From Aplectana chamaeleonis (taxonomy: Eukaryota; Nematoda; Chromadorea; Rhabditida; Cosmocercidae), in assembly GCA_029168955.1 (NCBI GenBank), contig JAPDOI010000116.1:799501-863500 (forward strand): a DNA stretch of 64,000 nucleotides, given 5' to 3'. The stretch's first letter is position 1. Every line of letters starts with the position of its first letter. Of this stretch, positions 35,111 through 47,884 are shown piece after piece. The notes beneath the pieces were generated by a model. That model searched no databases, had not been told where the DNA came from, and saw only the letters and a list, made by a program, of their open reading frames with translations. A program made the position numbers and the translations under genes.

Positions 35111-35282
35111 CTGGACATCATACCATACATTTTACGGATCTTTTAGACCGCATTTTTCCAACAAAGCCTGTCGTATTGAAGTGAGAGACAGGCTGTGATA
35201 GGTGCATCTTAGACTTGTCACTTGCCTACCATATGGGGTTGGTATGCTAATCAATAATTCTATAATCACTTGTAATTTGGCC

Positions 35283-35815
35283 ATCGTGAAACGGAATGAG
35301 AAGGAGCGCGCACAACATCATCAAACGTGTATACGCGTTAAGAAGGGGAACGCACAACGTCTAGAGAAAGCTCTGCGATTGAGAAAGAGCGCTTTCAGCG
35401 CCATGAAAAGTGTGAACTGTCGGAAAAGGAGTGCGCATAACACAGCAGAAAGCGTGTAGGGCTTGAGATGGAGCGCGCAAAACGTCGTGGAAAGTGTGTA
35501 GGAATGGAGAAGGAGCCCGTGCCATGTCGCAGAAAGAGTGTAATACTTGAGAAAGGGCGTGTGAACGTCGTGAAAAGAGTGAACTGTTCGACATGAGCGT
35601 GCACAACACCGCGTAAAGGCTATAGCGGTTGAGAATGAGCGCGCAAAACGCCGTGGAAAGTCTGTAAGGGTAACATGGAGCATGCACGGCGTCAGGGTCG
35701 AAGGGGAGCGCACACAACACCGCGGAAGGTGTGTAGGGGTTGAGAAGGTGCGGTCGCAATCCCATGGAAAGTGCGAACTGTCTGACATAACACTTAATGG
35801 ACCGCGTGTCCACAC
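35283..35815 (+). repeat. GGAGCGCGCACAAC satellite, diverged block
   Basis: Some 13 diverged monomers of about 40 bp of the type GTTGAGAAGGAGCGCGCACA, ACACCGTGGAAAGTGTG. Same monomer as the larger block starting at 36.1 kb, from which it is separated by about 250 bp. Confidence 0.75.
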
Positions 35816-36069
35816 TGCGCACCCACGCCAAAAACTCGGTTTTTTCGTTTTACTTCAAGAAAAACGGATTCCTTCTAACTATTGCTTTTATATCTGTGCT
35901 TAATTCAATTTCCATAAATGGTATGAAGATATTGAGCGCCATATATCTGTTGTTAACATAGGCAATCATAATAAAAAATCAGTTTAAAAACTCACTAAAG
36001 TGATTGGCCGTGGAGCGCGCCGGTCCGCTACGGGGGCTAGCCGTGGAACGCGCGGTCTTCTAAGTGTTA

Positions 36070-38745
36070 AAACGCGCATAAAATTCTATAAAATGTGCAG
36101 GAATCAATCAGAAACGCGTATTGGTGATAAAGGAGCGCGCACATCATGTTGGGACGCGCGCTGGTGTTGAGAATGAGCGCGCACAACATCGCAGAATGTG
36201 CGAAATAGGTAGAGAAGGAGCAGGAGCGGGGCACAACGTCATGTGAAGTTTCAACTGTTGAACGAAGAGCGCGCCCAACGTCGTACGAAATGTGCAGTGG
36301 ACGAGAAGGAGCGCACCTAACATTTCGGAATGTGTGTACGAGAAAGAAAGGAGTGCGCACAATATTGCGGAAGGCGTGCGTGTGTGGGTTGAGAAGGAGC
36401 GCGCACAACGCCGTGAAAGGTGCGCAGGATTGACATGAAGCGCGCACAACATCGTCTGAAATTAGTAGGGGTAGAGAGGGAGCGCAGACAGCCCCGTGAA
36501 ATAGCACAGCGGTAGTTAACGTGCGTGTACCGTCGTGGAAAGCTTATAGTGGTCGAGAGGGAGCGCGCACATCATCGTGGGAAGCGCGCTGGGGTTGAGA
36601 ATGAGCGCGCACAGCATCGCAGAATGTGCAAAATGGGTGGAGCAAGAGCAGGAGCGGGCACAATGTCATGGGAAGTTTAAACTGTTAAACGAAGAGCGAG
36701 TAGGCGAGAAGGAGCGCACACAACATCTTGGAATGTGTGTAAGAGATAGAAAGGAGTGCGCACAATATCGCGGAAAGCGTGCGTGTATAGGGTTGAGAAG
36801 GAGCGCGCACAACGCCGTGAAAGGTGCGCAGGATTGACATGAAGCGCGCACAACATCGTCTGAAGTTAGTAGGGGTAGAGAGGGAGCGCAGACAGCCCCG
36901 TGAAATAGCACAGCGGTAGTTAACGTGCGTGTACCGTCGTGGAAAGCTTATAGTGGTCGAGAGGGAGCGCGCACATCATCGTGGGAAGCGCGCTGGGGTT
37001 GAGAATGAGCGCGCACAGCATCGCAGAATGTGCAAAATGGGTGGAGCAAGAGCAGGAGCGGGCACAATGTCATGGGAAGTTTAAACTGTTAAACGAAGAG
37101 CGAGTAGGCGAGAAGGAGCGCACACAACATCTTGGAATGTGTGTAAGAGATAGAAAGGAGTGCGCACAATATCGCGGAAAGCGTGCGTGTATAGGGTTGA
37201 GAAGGAGCGCGCACAACGCCGTGAAAGGTGCGCAGGATTGACATGAAGCGCGCACAACATCGTCTGAAGTCAGTAGGGGTAGAGAAGGCGCGCACACAGC
37301 CCCGTGAAAAAGCACAACGGTAGTTAAAGTGCGTGTACCGTCGTGGAAATCATATAGTGGTCGAGAGGGAGCGCGCACAACACCGTGAGAAGCGCGCTGA
37401 GGTTGAGAATGAGCGCGCACAACATCGCAGAATGTGCAAAATGGGTGGAGCAAGAGCACAATGTCATGGGAAGTTTGAACTGTTCAAAGAAGAGCGAGTA
37501 GGCAAGAAGGAGCGCACCTGACATCTTGGAATGTGTGTAAGAGATAGAAAGGAGTGCGCACAATATCGCGGAAAGCGTGCGTGTATAGGGTTGAGAAGGA
37601 GCGCGCACAACGCCGTGAAAGGTGCGCAGGATTGACATGAAGCGCGCACAACATCGTCTGAAGTCAGTAGGGGTAGAGAAGGAGCGCACACAGCCACGTG
37701 AAAAAGCACAGCGGTAGTTAAAGTGCGTGTACCGTCGTGGAAATCATATAGTGGTCGAGAGGGAGCGCGCACAACATCGTGAGAAGCGCGCTGAGGTTGA
37801 GAATGAGCGCGCACAACATCGCAGAATGTGCAAAATGGGTGGAGCAAGAGCACAATGTCATGGGAAGTTTGAACTGTTCAAAGAAGAGCGAGTAGACAAG
37901 AAGGAGCGCACCTGACATCTTGGAATGTGTGTACGAGAAAGAAAGGAGTGCGCACAATATTGCGGAAGGCGTGCGTGTGTGGGGTTGAGAAGGAGCGCGC
38001 ACAACGCCGTAAAAGGTGCGCAGGATTGACATGAAGCGCGCACAACATCGTCTGAAGTTAGTAGGGGTAGAGAGGGAGCGCACACAGCCCCGTGAAAAAG
38101 CACAACGGTAGTTAAAGTGCGTGTACCGTCGTGGAAAGCTTATAGTGGTCGAGAGGGAGCGCGCACATCATCGTGGGAAGCGCGCTGGGGTTGAGAATGA
38201 GCGCGCACAGCATCGCAGAATGTGCAAAATGGGTGGAGCAAGAGCAGGAGCGGGCACAATGTCATGGGAAGTTTAAACTGTTAAACGAAGAGCGAGTAGG
38301 CGAGAAGGAGTGCACACAACATCTTGGAATGTGCGTAAGAGATAGAAAGGAGTGCGCACAATATCGCGGAAGGCGTGCGTGTATGGGGTTGAGAAGGAGC
38401 GCGCACAACGCCGTGAAAGGTGCGCAGGATTGACATGAAGCGCGCACAACATCGTCTGAAGTCAGTAGGGGTAGAGAAGGAGCGCACACAGCCCCGTGAA
38501 AAAGCACAGCGGTAGTTAAAGTGCATGTACCGTCGTGGAAAGCATATAGTGGTCGAGAGGTAGCGCGCACAACATCGTGGATAATGTTCAAGAGGTTGAG
38601 AAGGAGCGCGCACAAGGATGTGGAAAGGGTACAGGGCTCCGAGAGAACGCGTGGAACATTGTGGAAAGTGTGTACGGGTTGAGAAGGAGCGCGCACAAGA
38701 TGGTGGAAAACATGTAGGGGTTAAGAGGGAGCGCACTACGTCGTG
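36070..38745 (+). repeat. GGAGCGCGCACAAC satellite with higher-order units
   Basis: The marker GGTCGAGAGGGAGCGCGCAC recurs at 36551, 36955, 37359, 37753, 38147 and, slightly changed, 38551. The higher-order units are therefore 404, 404, 394, 394 and 404 bp, each made of ~40-bp monomers. The 394-bp units lack CAGGAGCGGG. The outer monomers are more diverged than the central ones. Repeated open frames inside are by-products. Confidence 0.85.
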
Positions 38746-38749
38746 CAAA

Positions 38750-41700
38750 ATTTGGAGCCAGTTCTGGTTTTTAAATGACAAATTTTTATAGTTTGGGGTC
38801 TATTTTTCTTTGCTCTCTTGCTGGAAGTCGATCTCAGGCGAGAAATTTTTCGAGCATCTCGTGATCTCTGCCGGAATCCGCGTCAAATGGCTATTTGTCC
38901 CAGGGTAAGGGAGGTTGTTCGTGTAATGTTTCCCTCTGACGTAAGCATCCGCCAAGGAGATTTTCATGCTGAAAAGTATTCTCGAAAGACGCTCTCGACT
39001 CATTTCCTTTCAATCGTCCCTTACCCCTGGCGTGTGAAAGTTCAACTGCATCGCGTGAAATTTGCATAGCGATAGTGCAGATTTGCTTACGTCACACATG
39101 CGTCGCCCCGGAATCTCGGACTCGCCCTAAGGAAAAAAACTTTAGGGCAACATTCTGGGTATTTTTAACCCGGAACATTGGCCTAAATTCGGAACTGTAG
39201 CATCATGTGAGGCGATTATGTGGATTTTAGCGCCATGCGGAGAGAAATTAATGGCACATGTAGCCGCAATTTAAACGACATTTTACGCTGCCAATTGAAA
39301 GATAGCGTGACACAAAGTGCAAGTGCATACCCTGTATTTCACCTTCTAGCCAGGCAGTTTTTCTTTTGCTCGCGTGAGCATGAAAAGGGGATAATTTTAG
39401 CACTTCTCCTGATTGCATGAGAATTTGTATGGGAATTTCTCTGGGCTATTTTCGGACTTTTCACATAAATGTGGCGTGTTTGGAGGCACTTATTCCTGAT
39501 ACTTGTCTAACAACTATGTTTCCGGAAGGATGCCATGAAAAGGGCCTAGTTTGACACTTTTGGTGGCGTGACCCGCCGCGAAAAAAGGTGAAATGTAAAA
39601 TTTTCAACACCCAGTCCGGGTTTGGGTGGAACACCTCGCACCACCAGAAATCCTCTCCAGACGGCTGCATCGATTTTGGCGTAGACGGGATAAAGTTTGA
39701 CTGATGACCAGGCGCTGATATGTGACTTTTTAGGCCACAGAACGCCCGAGGAGGAGCCGAAGAATGGAGTGATCATGGCTTATTTTGACAAGGAATACGG
39801 GGGTCTTGGGAATATCGCAGTGCTTCATATTGCAGATGCAGTGTTGTTTCTGATGATTTGATCTATGCTCGAAAAAGGTCAGCAATTATACAATTCTTTT
39901 CTGGAAATCGGATCATATTTTTTTTTGTTATTGCAGCCAATGACAAATAAAATCGTAGGAAAAAAAGCAATAGTAAACCATGAATGGCCAGAGAACAGCA
40001 AAAAAAAACAAAAACCTTATAAATTAGTAGCCTAGGGGCAACGAAATTCCGCAGTTAACCGTGCTCTTGTTGAAATGCAAAATCTGAATGGTAAATTGAT
40101 TCCTATGTCGGACTTAATGTATCACCAGTACTGCTGACCCACTTGGCCGCAAGAAGATCTACTACTGCCTAAGCACGCAACTAGATATCCATTCCCGGGC
40201 GGGCTCTATATTTCAAGAGCCTCTTTAAACTGGTACGCACCCAGGGCGATTGCGAAGGAAGGAGAGCAGTCGGGCCAGCAGCAGTGACTTTGTCCGGTAT
40301 GTATTGAGATGACAAAGCCTTCAAAAAAAAATCTTAAGAAATCAGTCAAACTAGCACAGTTGGGGCACGTATTTACGTCGCGATTTACGTCGCGATATCG
40401 AAAATGGAAAAGTCGAATATCCGAAAATTTGGCGGTTCGACTATGCCCGGTAGGATGGATACCCGGAAGGTCGTATACCCAACAGAATTGGAAAACTAGG
40501 ATAACTTTGAGGTCAAATCCCAGAGTACACTGGAAGTCTCGAATACCCGATAAGTCCAAAATCCTATTGTAGCTGGAGTTGTGTACCCGGAAAGATCAAT
40601 CAATATCCTATTTCATTTATTTGTTCACATTTTGATCGGCACTTTTCGAAATTTTTAAATGCAAAAATTCTCTTTTGAAAATATTCGTAAGAATATTTGA
40701 TTTTCCAAATCTGTTCCGTATCCAAATCCGACTTTTTTTCGATTTTTCGAACGAACAATCCAATACTCGGATGAATCCTGAATAGTATGTACGCAAATAC
40801 TGATAGAAAATGTTTTTGGTGAGTACCCTGAAGCTGGCCAATTATTTGAAAGTCGAATGTTTCGACTGTTTGAATGAACTAGATATTCGAAAAACCTCAA
40901 AATTCAATTAGATTACTTGAATGAATTTTGTATTTGAAGAACTAACCGTTGAAGTTTTCAAATAACTCGTGGATGTATCTGAAAGAAACCGAAAATTTTA
41001 AAATCCCGATTTAGTCGAAATTTCTAGTGCAATAAAGAAACGAATTTCTAGTGACCTAAATTTTCCGAAAAAGGATTACTGATAGTGCGTTCACTGATAT
41101 CAGATCCAAAAGAGGACTATCGATTGTGCGTTTACTTATACCGGCTAGAGGGTTCCGAAAGCGTTTAGGGAAAGTCCTCGTAAGGGTTCTTTGATCATGA
41201 TCATAAATCTGAAATTTGTTTGTCGGTTTTTCAAAGTTTTAGACTCATTTCGTTCAAAGCTTCCCATCCAGGAATGAGCAGAATTTTTTTTCACAGTATT
41301 TCGAAAATCAGAACGCCAAAACCATCGGAAATCGGAAATTCGTTCAGCGATATTCTTAACCCTCTCTTGGTGACTGCGCCTACCAAAAAAGCTTGGGCTT
41401 ACCCATCTTTATTGAATTTTTCCATGTAAACGCAATCAACACTAGGTATTTGTATAAAGTGAATACGGACCTCGAATTCGAATTTAGCGCCCGAAATAGC
41501 GCTCTCGGGATTCGGCGAGGAAAAGTGTGAAAAACTCTAATCTCGTGAATCCTTCTGATTTCTTCAGCATTTTCAGGCTTTTTTTTTTGGGAAATCGGAA
41601 TTCGGAATCCCGCTCATAGGATTACGGTGGGTACACTGTAGTTTGGTCAAAGTCTCAGATTTCATAAAAAAAACTTCTAGGCTGGGGTTTATCGGGGTGT

Positions 41701-43045
41701 TGATTTCGAATTTGCTGTTCATTTGTCAATTTTTGAATTATTAAGGTAGGTAGTATTGCCTCCCTCCCATTTAATCCGGGACCGCCAGGCTGACTAAAAG
41801 AAGTTCGCTTGTCAGCTTTTGTGCAGATGTGCACCGACTTGATGTCACTGACGCGACTGTGCAGGTCGTCTCGAAGTTCCAACTAACAATGTGACAACGT
41901 GACTTCTGGCAAAATTTCCGACTTTCAATTGTTCCTGGCCTTCAGATTCTGATTTCCCAAACTAGAGAAAAAAGCCGCTTGTCCCTGGTCCCGAGCTAGT
42001 CACCGTAAGTATATAGGTGACTACAATCTGGAAATTTTCGAACTTTTTCCAATGAGTAAATTTTCTGCAATTTGGTTTGAAGGGGACATTGTGGTGCGCG
42101 CGAAGCGCACACCAGATTTGGTTTTGATTCGGCCGCTTGCTCAACCCCTTTTTCGAAATCTCAATTCAGAGTGAACGTAGAAATTGGAGCTAAATTGCAT
42201 TAAGAAGAGCGCAAAAATTTGCTATTCGTACCCAAAAATGGTTCAGAACGCTTCACTGGTTTTCGAGTAAAAATTGAAAAACCGCGGCTTTTTGCTGTTA
42301 ATCTCTTATTTTTCAAACGGCGTACACGATCTTGTTGGTACACTTGAAACTGAGCTAGGGAGCTCGCTTTTGGAGAGGAGGCTGGAAAGGGATGCGTGTC
42401 GCTTCTATTCCAATTTGAACTTGATACCTTTACTTTGAAGGGTACCTCAAAATCGTGGGTTTATAAACTAAATTAGCCGTGGAGCACGAAAACTGCTTTT
42501 TTCTGCTACAGCTCGGGAGACCGGGGTGTGTGGGTGAATCTGCAGCCAATCAACCCAGGTCGTCGGAGATAAGTACTGAACTTGTCCGCATTCGTACTCA
42601 TGACACGTCATCGATCGATAATCAATATTATCGGTTTTCGCACTTTTCGCACGAAATGCGGCTAGGAGTGGTGATTGCTGATGGGATTGGTTTTCTTGGT
42701 TGGAGAATTTTGCTCATCAGTCATTATCGATAAATACCAATCAATAATATTGATTTTTTCGCCTGTTGCACAATTTGCCGCAATGATTTTTGATTTTTGA
42801 TGGCTCTAAGTCATTTGTTTGAAAAATTCTTCTCATCATGCGAGATCGAATATTAATTATCAATAATATTGAGCTCTCACCTGCTGCACAAAATGCGGCA
42901 ACGAGTGGTATTTTTTAATGTTTTGGGTCATAAGTTTTGAAAGTTGTACTCATACGACAATATCGTCTGTTAGATGTTTCATCATTCCAAAATAGAAATC
43001 GTTGAGCAAAATTGAAGTCAGAAAGGGAACCTTCGAGAAAATTAT
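38750..43045. other. Largely unique intronic stretch
   Basis: The least repetitive part of the window. Poly-A/T runs and short open frames without coding character. No exon, RNA gene or transposon end recognised. Confidence 0.5.
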
Positions 43046-43049
43046 GTGA

Positions 43050-43590
43050 AATTTCTGAAAATTTTGATTCCTGGCAAATGTAAGGATCTGGTAAGGTCAA
43101 AAAAAAGTCTCAAAAATGTCTTGAAATATCTTTAAAAAATGATTTGGCATAAAATAGCCTGGAAATATAAAAAAGCTAGGAAATCAAGTGAAATAACCAA
43201 AAATGCGATTTGGTGGTCGACTATTTCACAATCTTCTCCGTTAAACTTATTAAAACGAAATCAAGCGCGCAACGGAAACATTAAGCCATTCTTGAAAACT
43301 GTAATAAGGGAACCAGCATAGGTCAAGCTAGGTACATAAACGCAAGGCTCCACTCCATATCGGCTTGATTTCGTTTTGATAAGTTTAACGGAGAAGCTTG
43401 TGAAATAATCGACCACCAAATCGCATTTTTGGTTATTTCACTTCATTTCGTAGCTTTTTTTATATTTCCAGGCTATTTTCCGCCAAATCTTTTTTTAAGA
43501 TATTTCAAGATATTTTTGAAGCTTTTTCCACCATTGCCAAATCGCTACTTTTGTCAGGAAGCTAAATTTTCAGAAATCCCCATTGTGCCA
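43050..43590. repeat. Foldback element with ~200-bp imperfect arms
   Basis: AATAGCCTGGAAATATAAAA, AAATGCGATTTGGTGGTCGA and CTCCGTTAAACTTATTAAAA in the left arm (to about 43268) reappear inverted in the right arm (43362-43590). About 90 bp separates the arms. Mismatches indicate age. No target duplication found. Confidence 0.65.
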
Positions 43591-44285
43591 TGGTGTGCCG
43601 ACTTTAGGATGTGTGCATGTGACTGCAATTGTATCAGAGCAATTTTCGTCTTCGGCATGCAGATTACTCGTGCTGATTACCTCCGTTGGCTGGCTGTCTG
43701 CCTGTGGGCCCCGACAGAAAACAAGCATTTAGACGTGATTAGGGCCATTAGGAGGTGGCATCGCACCGCCGCGCCTCTTCCGTAGCCGGAGGCGTTGTCC
43801 CGGAAGCGATGCTACTTCCTACAGAATTCGACAGCCGGAAATTCGTCACCCAGGCAACTGTGGACTTTTACTTCCCTACCGGAAATGTGGAAATTAACTG
43901 GACTTAGAGAGCACCTAAATTTCCGAGAACATTCGATTTTCAAAGGGTTTTCCCCGGAGTCGATTTTCTCAGAAAACTGACTGCCCTGAAAGGCGTACTT
44001 TATTTACATAGTTACCCTGGAGATGACTCGTGGGAGAGAGTAGAGGTAATCTACTTGCGAAATGTCACCATGAATAAGTCTTACTTAGACCGAAGAGCAC
44101 AACGAGGAAGGATCAGAACTCATTGGGCACAGAGTTCGTCCGTGGGACAATAAAAATGAGAGGCTGGAATGAAGAAAAAAAACAGAAAAGAAAAATACGA
44201 GGAATTGTAAAACGTAGAAAGTATTATAGAAAATGTTTGCAGAAATAGGTGAAAATTTGTACCAAAATAGTATAAGCCACCTCAA
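43591..44285. other. Intronic stretch, nothing firm
   Basis: Includes a plus-strand open frame ending at 43785 with no recognised domain. No repeat termini or RNA structures seen. Confidence 0.4.
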
Positions 44286-44287
44286 TA

Positions 44288-44821
44288 CTCAGAAAAATGA
44301 AAACAAGTTACTTGTAATATAAGTGTAACTTACTTGAATGTCTCAAGTAACTTACATTTATATAACATGTAACATACGTTTATATTACATGTAACTTAGA
44401 TTTATATTACATGTAACTTACACATATATTTTCACTATGGGTGGCCGTAACATGACGCAGATGACACGCGACGCAGAGAGCGCGTCCCAGACCACACACT
44501 ACGCAAAGAATGTTGTGCGGGGCCGTCCCTACTGGTGTGGGGTCAAGTACCTCAAACTTAGGTAATTGAACCAACAGCAACGCTAGTTGTTAGCCCGACC
44601 CCGAGAGTGCGTCGTACATCCCCTTGGAAATTTCTTCTCGGCCGATTTAAGTTACATGTAACATATCGGAGGCGCACCGCCCGCAGTATCCGGCCGATAT
44701 GTTACATGTAAGTTAAATGACCTGAGATGGGTCGCAAGTAACTTACATCGGCTCATATATGTTACAAGTAACTTGTTTTCGGCCTTTTATGTTACAACTA
44801 ACTTGTTTTCATTTTTCTGAG
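44288..44821 (-). mobile_element. ACATGTAAC foldback element, complete, TA-flanked
   Basis: CTCAGAAAAATGAAAACAAG at the left and its exact complement at the right, with TA on both sides, define a 534-bp element. The arms are TTACATGTAACTTA palindromes. The middle carries the SL1-like module on the minus strand. Best-preserved copy of the family in the window. Confidence 0.8.
44470..44572 (-). ncRNA. SL1-like RNA module, copy 3
   Basis: The leader at 44551-44572 has two differences from SL1 (T5C, C13T) and is followed by GTACTTGACC. The Sm-like segment is ATTCTTTG (44504-44511), weaker than in other copies. The GACGC-N7-GCGTC hairpin is at 44470-44486. Length 103 nt. Sense orientation within the 14.7 kb intron of the host gene. 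Confidence 0.4.
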
Positions 44822-45012
44822 TAGAGGCTACCCTAGACTCAAACTGGAGTTCCGAAAAACGGTCTATCAGATTTTCCGTTAGAGGTATACTCAGTTAAAA
44901 ACACTCAATTTTTTGGATTTCAGAAATTTGAGCTCTTACAGCCAAAACTTTGTCCACTGTGGTTATATAAGGCGCTGTACACGAATATACGGTCCATTCT
45001 CCGCTTTTCAGG

Positions 45013-45074
45013 AGATTACTGTAAGTTACGGTGGAAAAAAAGTATCATTTGTCTACAGTAACCTACAGTAATCT
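45013..45074. repeat. ATTACTGTA...TACAGTAAT hairpin
   Basis: AGATTACTGTAAGTTACGGT and ACCTACAGTAATCT are inverted around a short loop, followed by GTGTTCAGCGCCCCAA. Recurrent family in the window. Confidence 0.5.
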
Positions 45075-45636
45075 TCCAAAAATCGTGTTCAGCGCCCCAA
45101 GTCACTTCCCTGAACAGAGTTTCGGCTTAAAGTGTTCAAAAATCTAAAATTCAAAAAAAATGTTTTTTGTCGTTTTTGATCTACCCACGTGCAGAAATTT
45201 TCAAAAAATTTGGATTTCGAATTTAAGAAAAAGGAGGAGCCAAGTCAATGTTGAAAAGCGCAATTTGGAATGCCAAAAGCAATCTGAATTGCGCTCATCC
45301 CAGATTCTAGATTACCTGAAGGGGTATTTCCCATTTTCTACAGTATTTTATGGCGTTTTACGAAAGTCAGAGGGGGAAAAGTCGTCGGAATCCAGAATTC
45401 TGCTCATCCCTGGCTGCTATAATTTGGTATTCGAATGTTCCCTCAGAATCGAATAAGTCGAATTTTTCCAGGTTTTCAACAACTATTTGAATTGCCCTTG
45501 GCAACAAGCATTACCCTAGGGTGAAGGTTCTCATAATTGATGATAAAGAGAAATTCTACCCTTGAGGTAAACCACATTTAGTAATTCTTCAAAATTTCAT
45601 CAAATTTAATTGGTTATCGCGATTCTATGAACACGG

Positions 45637-47093
45637 ACGGTTCTCGGCCCCGAGCCGCAACGAACAGGAATCGGAGCCGCCTGACAGTTCGGCGCACTCG
45701 TCCGATTTCAGAGCCACTGCTGTTGCTGTTCGGGCGAACTGGAGGAGCTCGGCCAGCAACAGAAGCCGACCCACAGATTGGAAGATTGAGTCGAACTGTC
45801 AGGCGGCTCGCGGCCGAGAATCGCCTGTGGGTGAATAGAATCCTGCTATCTCACCAGTTATGGGAACATTGTGCCTAGGGTAACACTCGGTACCAAGGGC
45901 TTACCAAATAGGTCCTGATGATTTTTAGAAGTTCAGAATTACTCGATTACCTGGAATTTTCGAATAGCAATGTATCTGGCTACAACCCAGCAAGTTTCGG
46001 AGTGTTTTACAGAAATCGTTCTGGATTTGGGTGGAAGCTACATATATGTGAGGAGTATTGAGGGTGCAGAACATGGGCCTGGAAAGCACCTGTCGATAAC
46101 CTGGGGTTTACTTCGGTTATGATAGGTATAATGCAATTTGGCTGGCGTGACCTATCCTAATAATTCGAAAAATTTTGAGACTTCAAATTCGTGTTTAGCA
46201 CACCAAATAACGCACCGCAGAAGTTTTGCATCTCTCTGGGACTCATTCAAGCGATTGTCGGCTCCGAGCCGCACCGGACAGGAATCGGAGCCGCCCGACA
46301 GTTTGGCGCGCTCTTCCGATTTCAGAGCCACTGCTGTTGCTGTTCGGGCGAGCTAGAGGAGCTCGGCCAGCAACAGAAGCCGACCCACAGATTGGAAGAC
46401 TGAGACGAACTGTCAGGCGGCTCGCGGCCAAGAATCGCCAGTGGGTGAATAGAATCCCGCTATCTCACCAGTTATGGGAACATTGTGCCTAGGGTAACAC
46501 TCGGTACCAAGGGCTTACCAAATAGGTCCTGATGATTTGTAGAAATTCAGCATTACTCGATTTTCTGGAATTTTCGAATACCAATGTATCTGGCTACAAC
46601 TCAGCAAGTTTCGGAGTGTTTTACAGAAATCGTTCTGGATTTGGGTGGAAGCTACATATATGTGAGGAGTATTGAGGGTGCAGAACATGGGCCCGGAAAG
46701 CACCTGTCGATAACCTCTGGTTTACTTCGATTATGATAGGTATAATGCAATTTGGCTGGCGTGACCTATCCTAATAATTCGAAAAATTTTGAGACTTCAA
46801 ATTCGTGTTCAGCACACCAAATAACGCACCGCAGAAGTTTTGCATCTCTCTGAGACTCATTCAAGCGATTGTCGGCTCCGAGCCGCACCGGACAGGAATC
46901 GGAGTCGCCTGACATTTCGTCTCGTTCTCCCAATCTGCGGGTCACTGCTGGTTGGGCGAACTCGAGGAGCCCAAACAACAGCCGCAGTTGTCCGGCAAGC
47001 GACAGCAGTGGCCCAGACAGCAACAGAAGCCATCCCACAGATTGAGAGAACGAGCCGAACTGTCAGGCGGCTCAGGGCCGAGAATTGCCCGAG
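45637..47093. repeat. Tandem duplication (~612-bp unit) containing CTCAGGCGA MITEs
   Basis: Matching points at 45829/46441 (GGGTGAATAGAATCC) and 46143/46756 (GGCGTGACCTATCC) give a period of 612-613 bp over about 2.3 units. Each unit starts with a MITE copy (45637-45828, 46246-46441, 46861-47093) and contains TAACACTCGGTACCAAGGGC. High identity suggests a recent event. Confidence 0.75.
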
Positions 47094-47880
47094 TAGGTCA
47101 TACTACCGTAAACGCACCGTAATCTTCTGTAATCTATACAAAATTGACAAACCTGTCTCAGGGTGTTAGAAAGCATTCCAAAACAGAGGCAAAAAATGAA
47201 AAAAGTAAGTTTTTCAGAACTTTTCGACATCACAGAGAAGTTATGGACTGAATCTGTTTGAGCATTTTGGGAGAAAATCCCAGTCTGACCCCCAAAATTG
47301 TCCCCGGTGGGAAGTTTCAGAGCGTGTTGCCCGGACGTTCCAGTTGCCATTAGTGCATTTAACCTGAGGCACTCACCTTTTCCTGCCCTAAAAAGTCATT
47401 CTACCGGAAAAGAACAACCCTGAACTTTGCCTAAATGACGCCATCTAGCCAGGTTTTTTTCGTTCGCCCTTTCCCGTCTACTATTTTCAGCGAGGAGCTG
47501 GCTATCAACGCTCAATACTCCACTCTCCCCCTTTATCCCTCTAGTCTCGTCCTTCTCATTCAGTGGTAATTACTAGTATTCAAAAACAATCGGTATGTCT
47601 TGAGAAACGCAGAGGGGAGAGTGGGAGAATTCTATTCGCTCCCCATCTGTGTGTGTGTGTATGGACCTGATTGCTAGCATTGAAATCGTATGGCGTTCCG
47701 AAGAAGTGCAATGATTATAGGCCAACGATTACGGTATGATTAGAGGTGTGTTGAGGTGTAATTGCAGACACACACACACACTCAGGGAGAGAGATGGAAT
47801 TTACGTCAATGGTCTGAAAGGCTCGGGAGAAGGTGATGATTAGGTAGGGAATAACTGGAGAAGTACTGGAGAAGCTGTGG
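47094..47880. other. Intronic stretch with GT/CA microsatellites
   Basis: GTGTGTGTGTGT at 47650 and ACACACACACACAC at 47768 are inverted relative to each other about 110 bp apart. No other feature. Confidence 0.5.
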
Positions 47881-47884
47881 CATA

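Noticed and set aside
35283..38745. CRISPR array
   Set aside because: Repeats are contiguous, diverged monomers without unique spacers, in a eukaryotic context.
35321..38781. Repeated 60-166-codon frames of near-identical sequence
   Set aside because: By-products of the GGAGCGCGCACAAC satellite, whose unit length is not always a multiple of three.
43429..43785. 118-codon plus-strand frame
   Set aside because: Overlaps the right arm of a foldback element and has no recognised domain.
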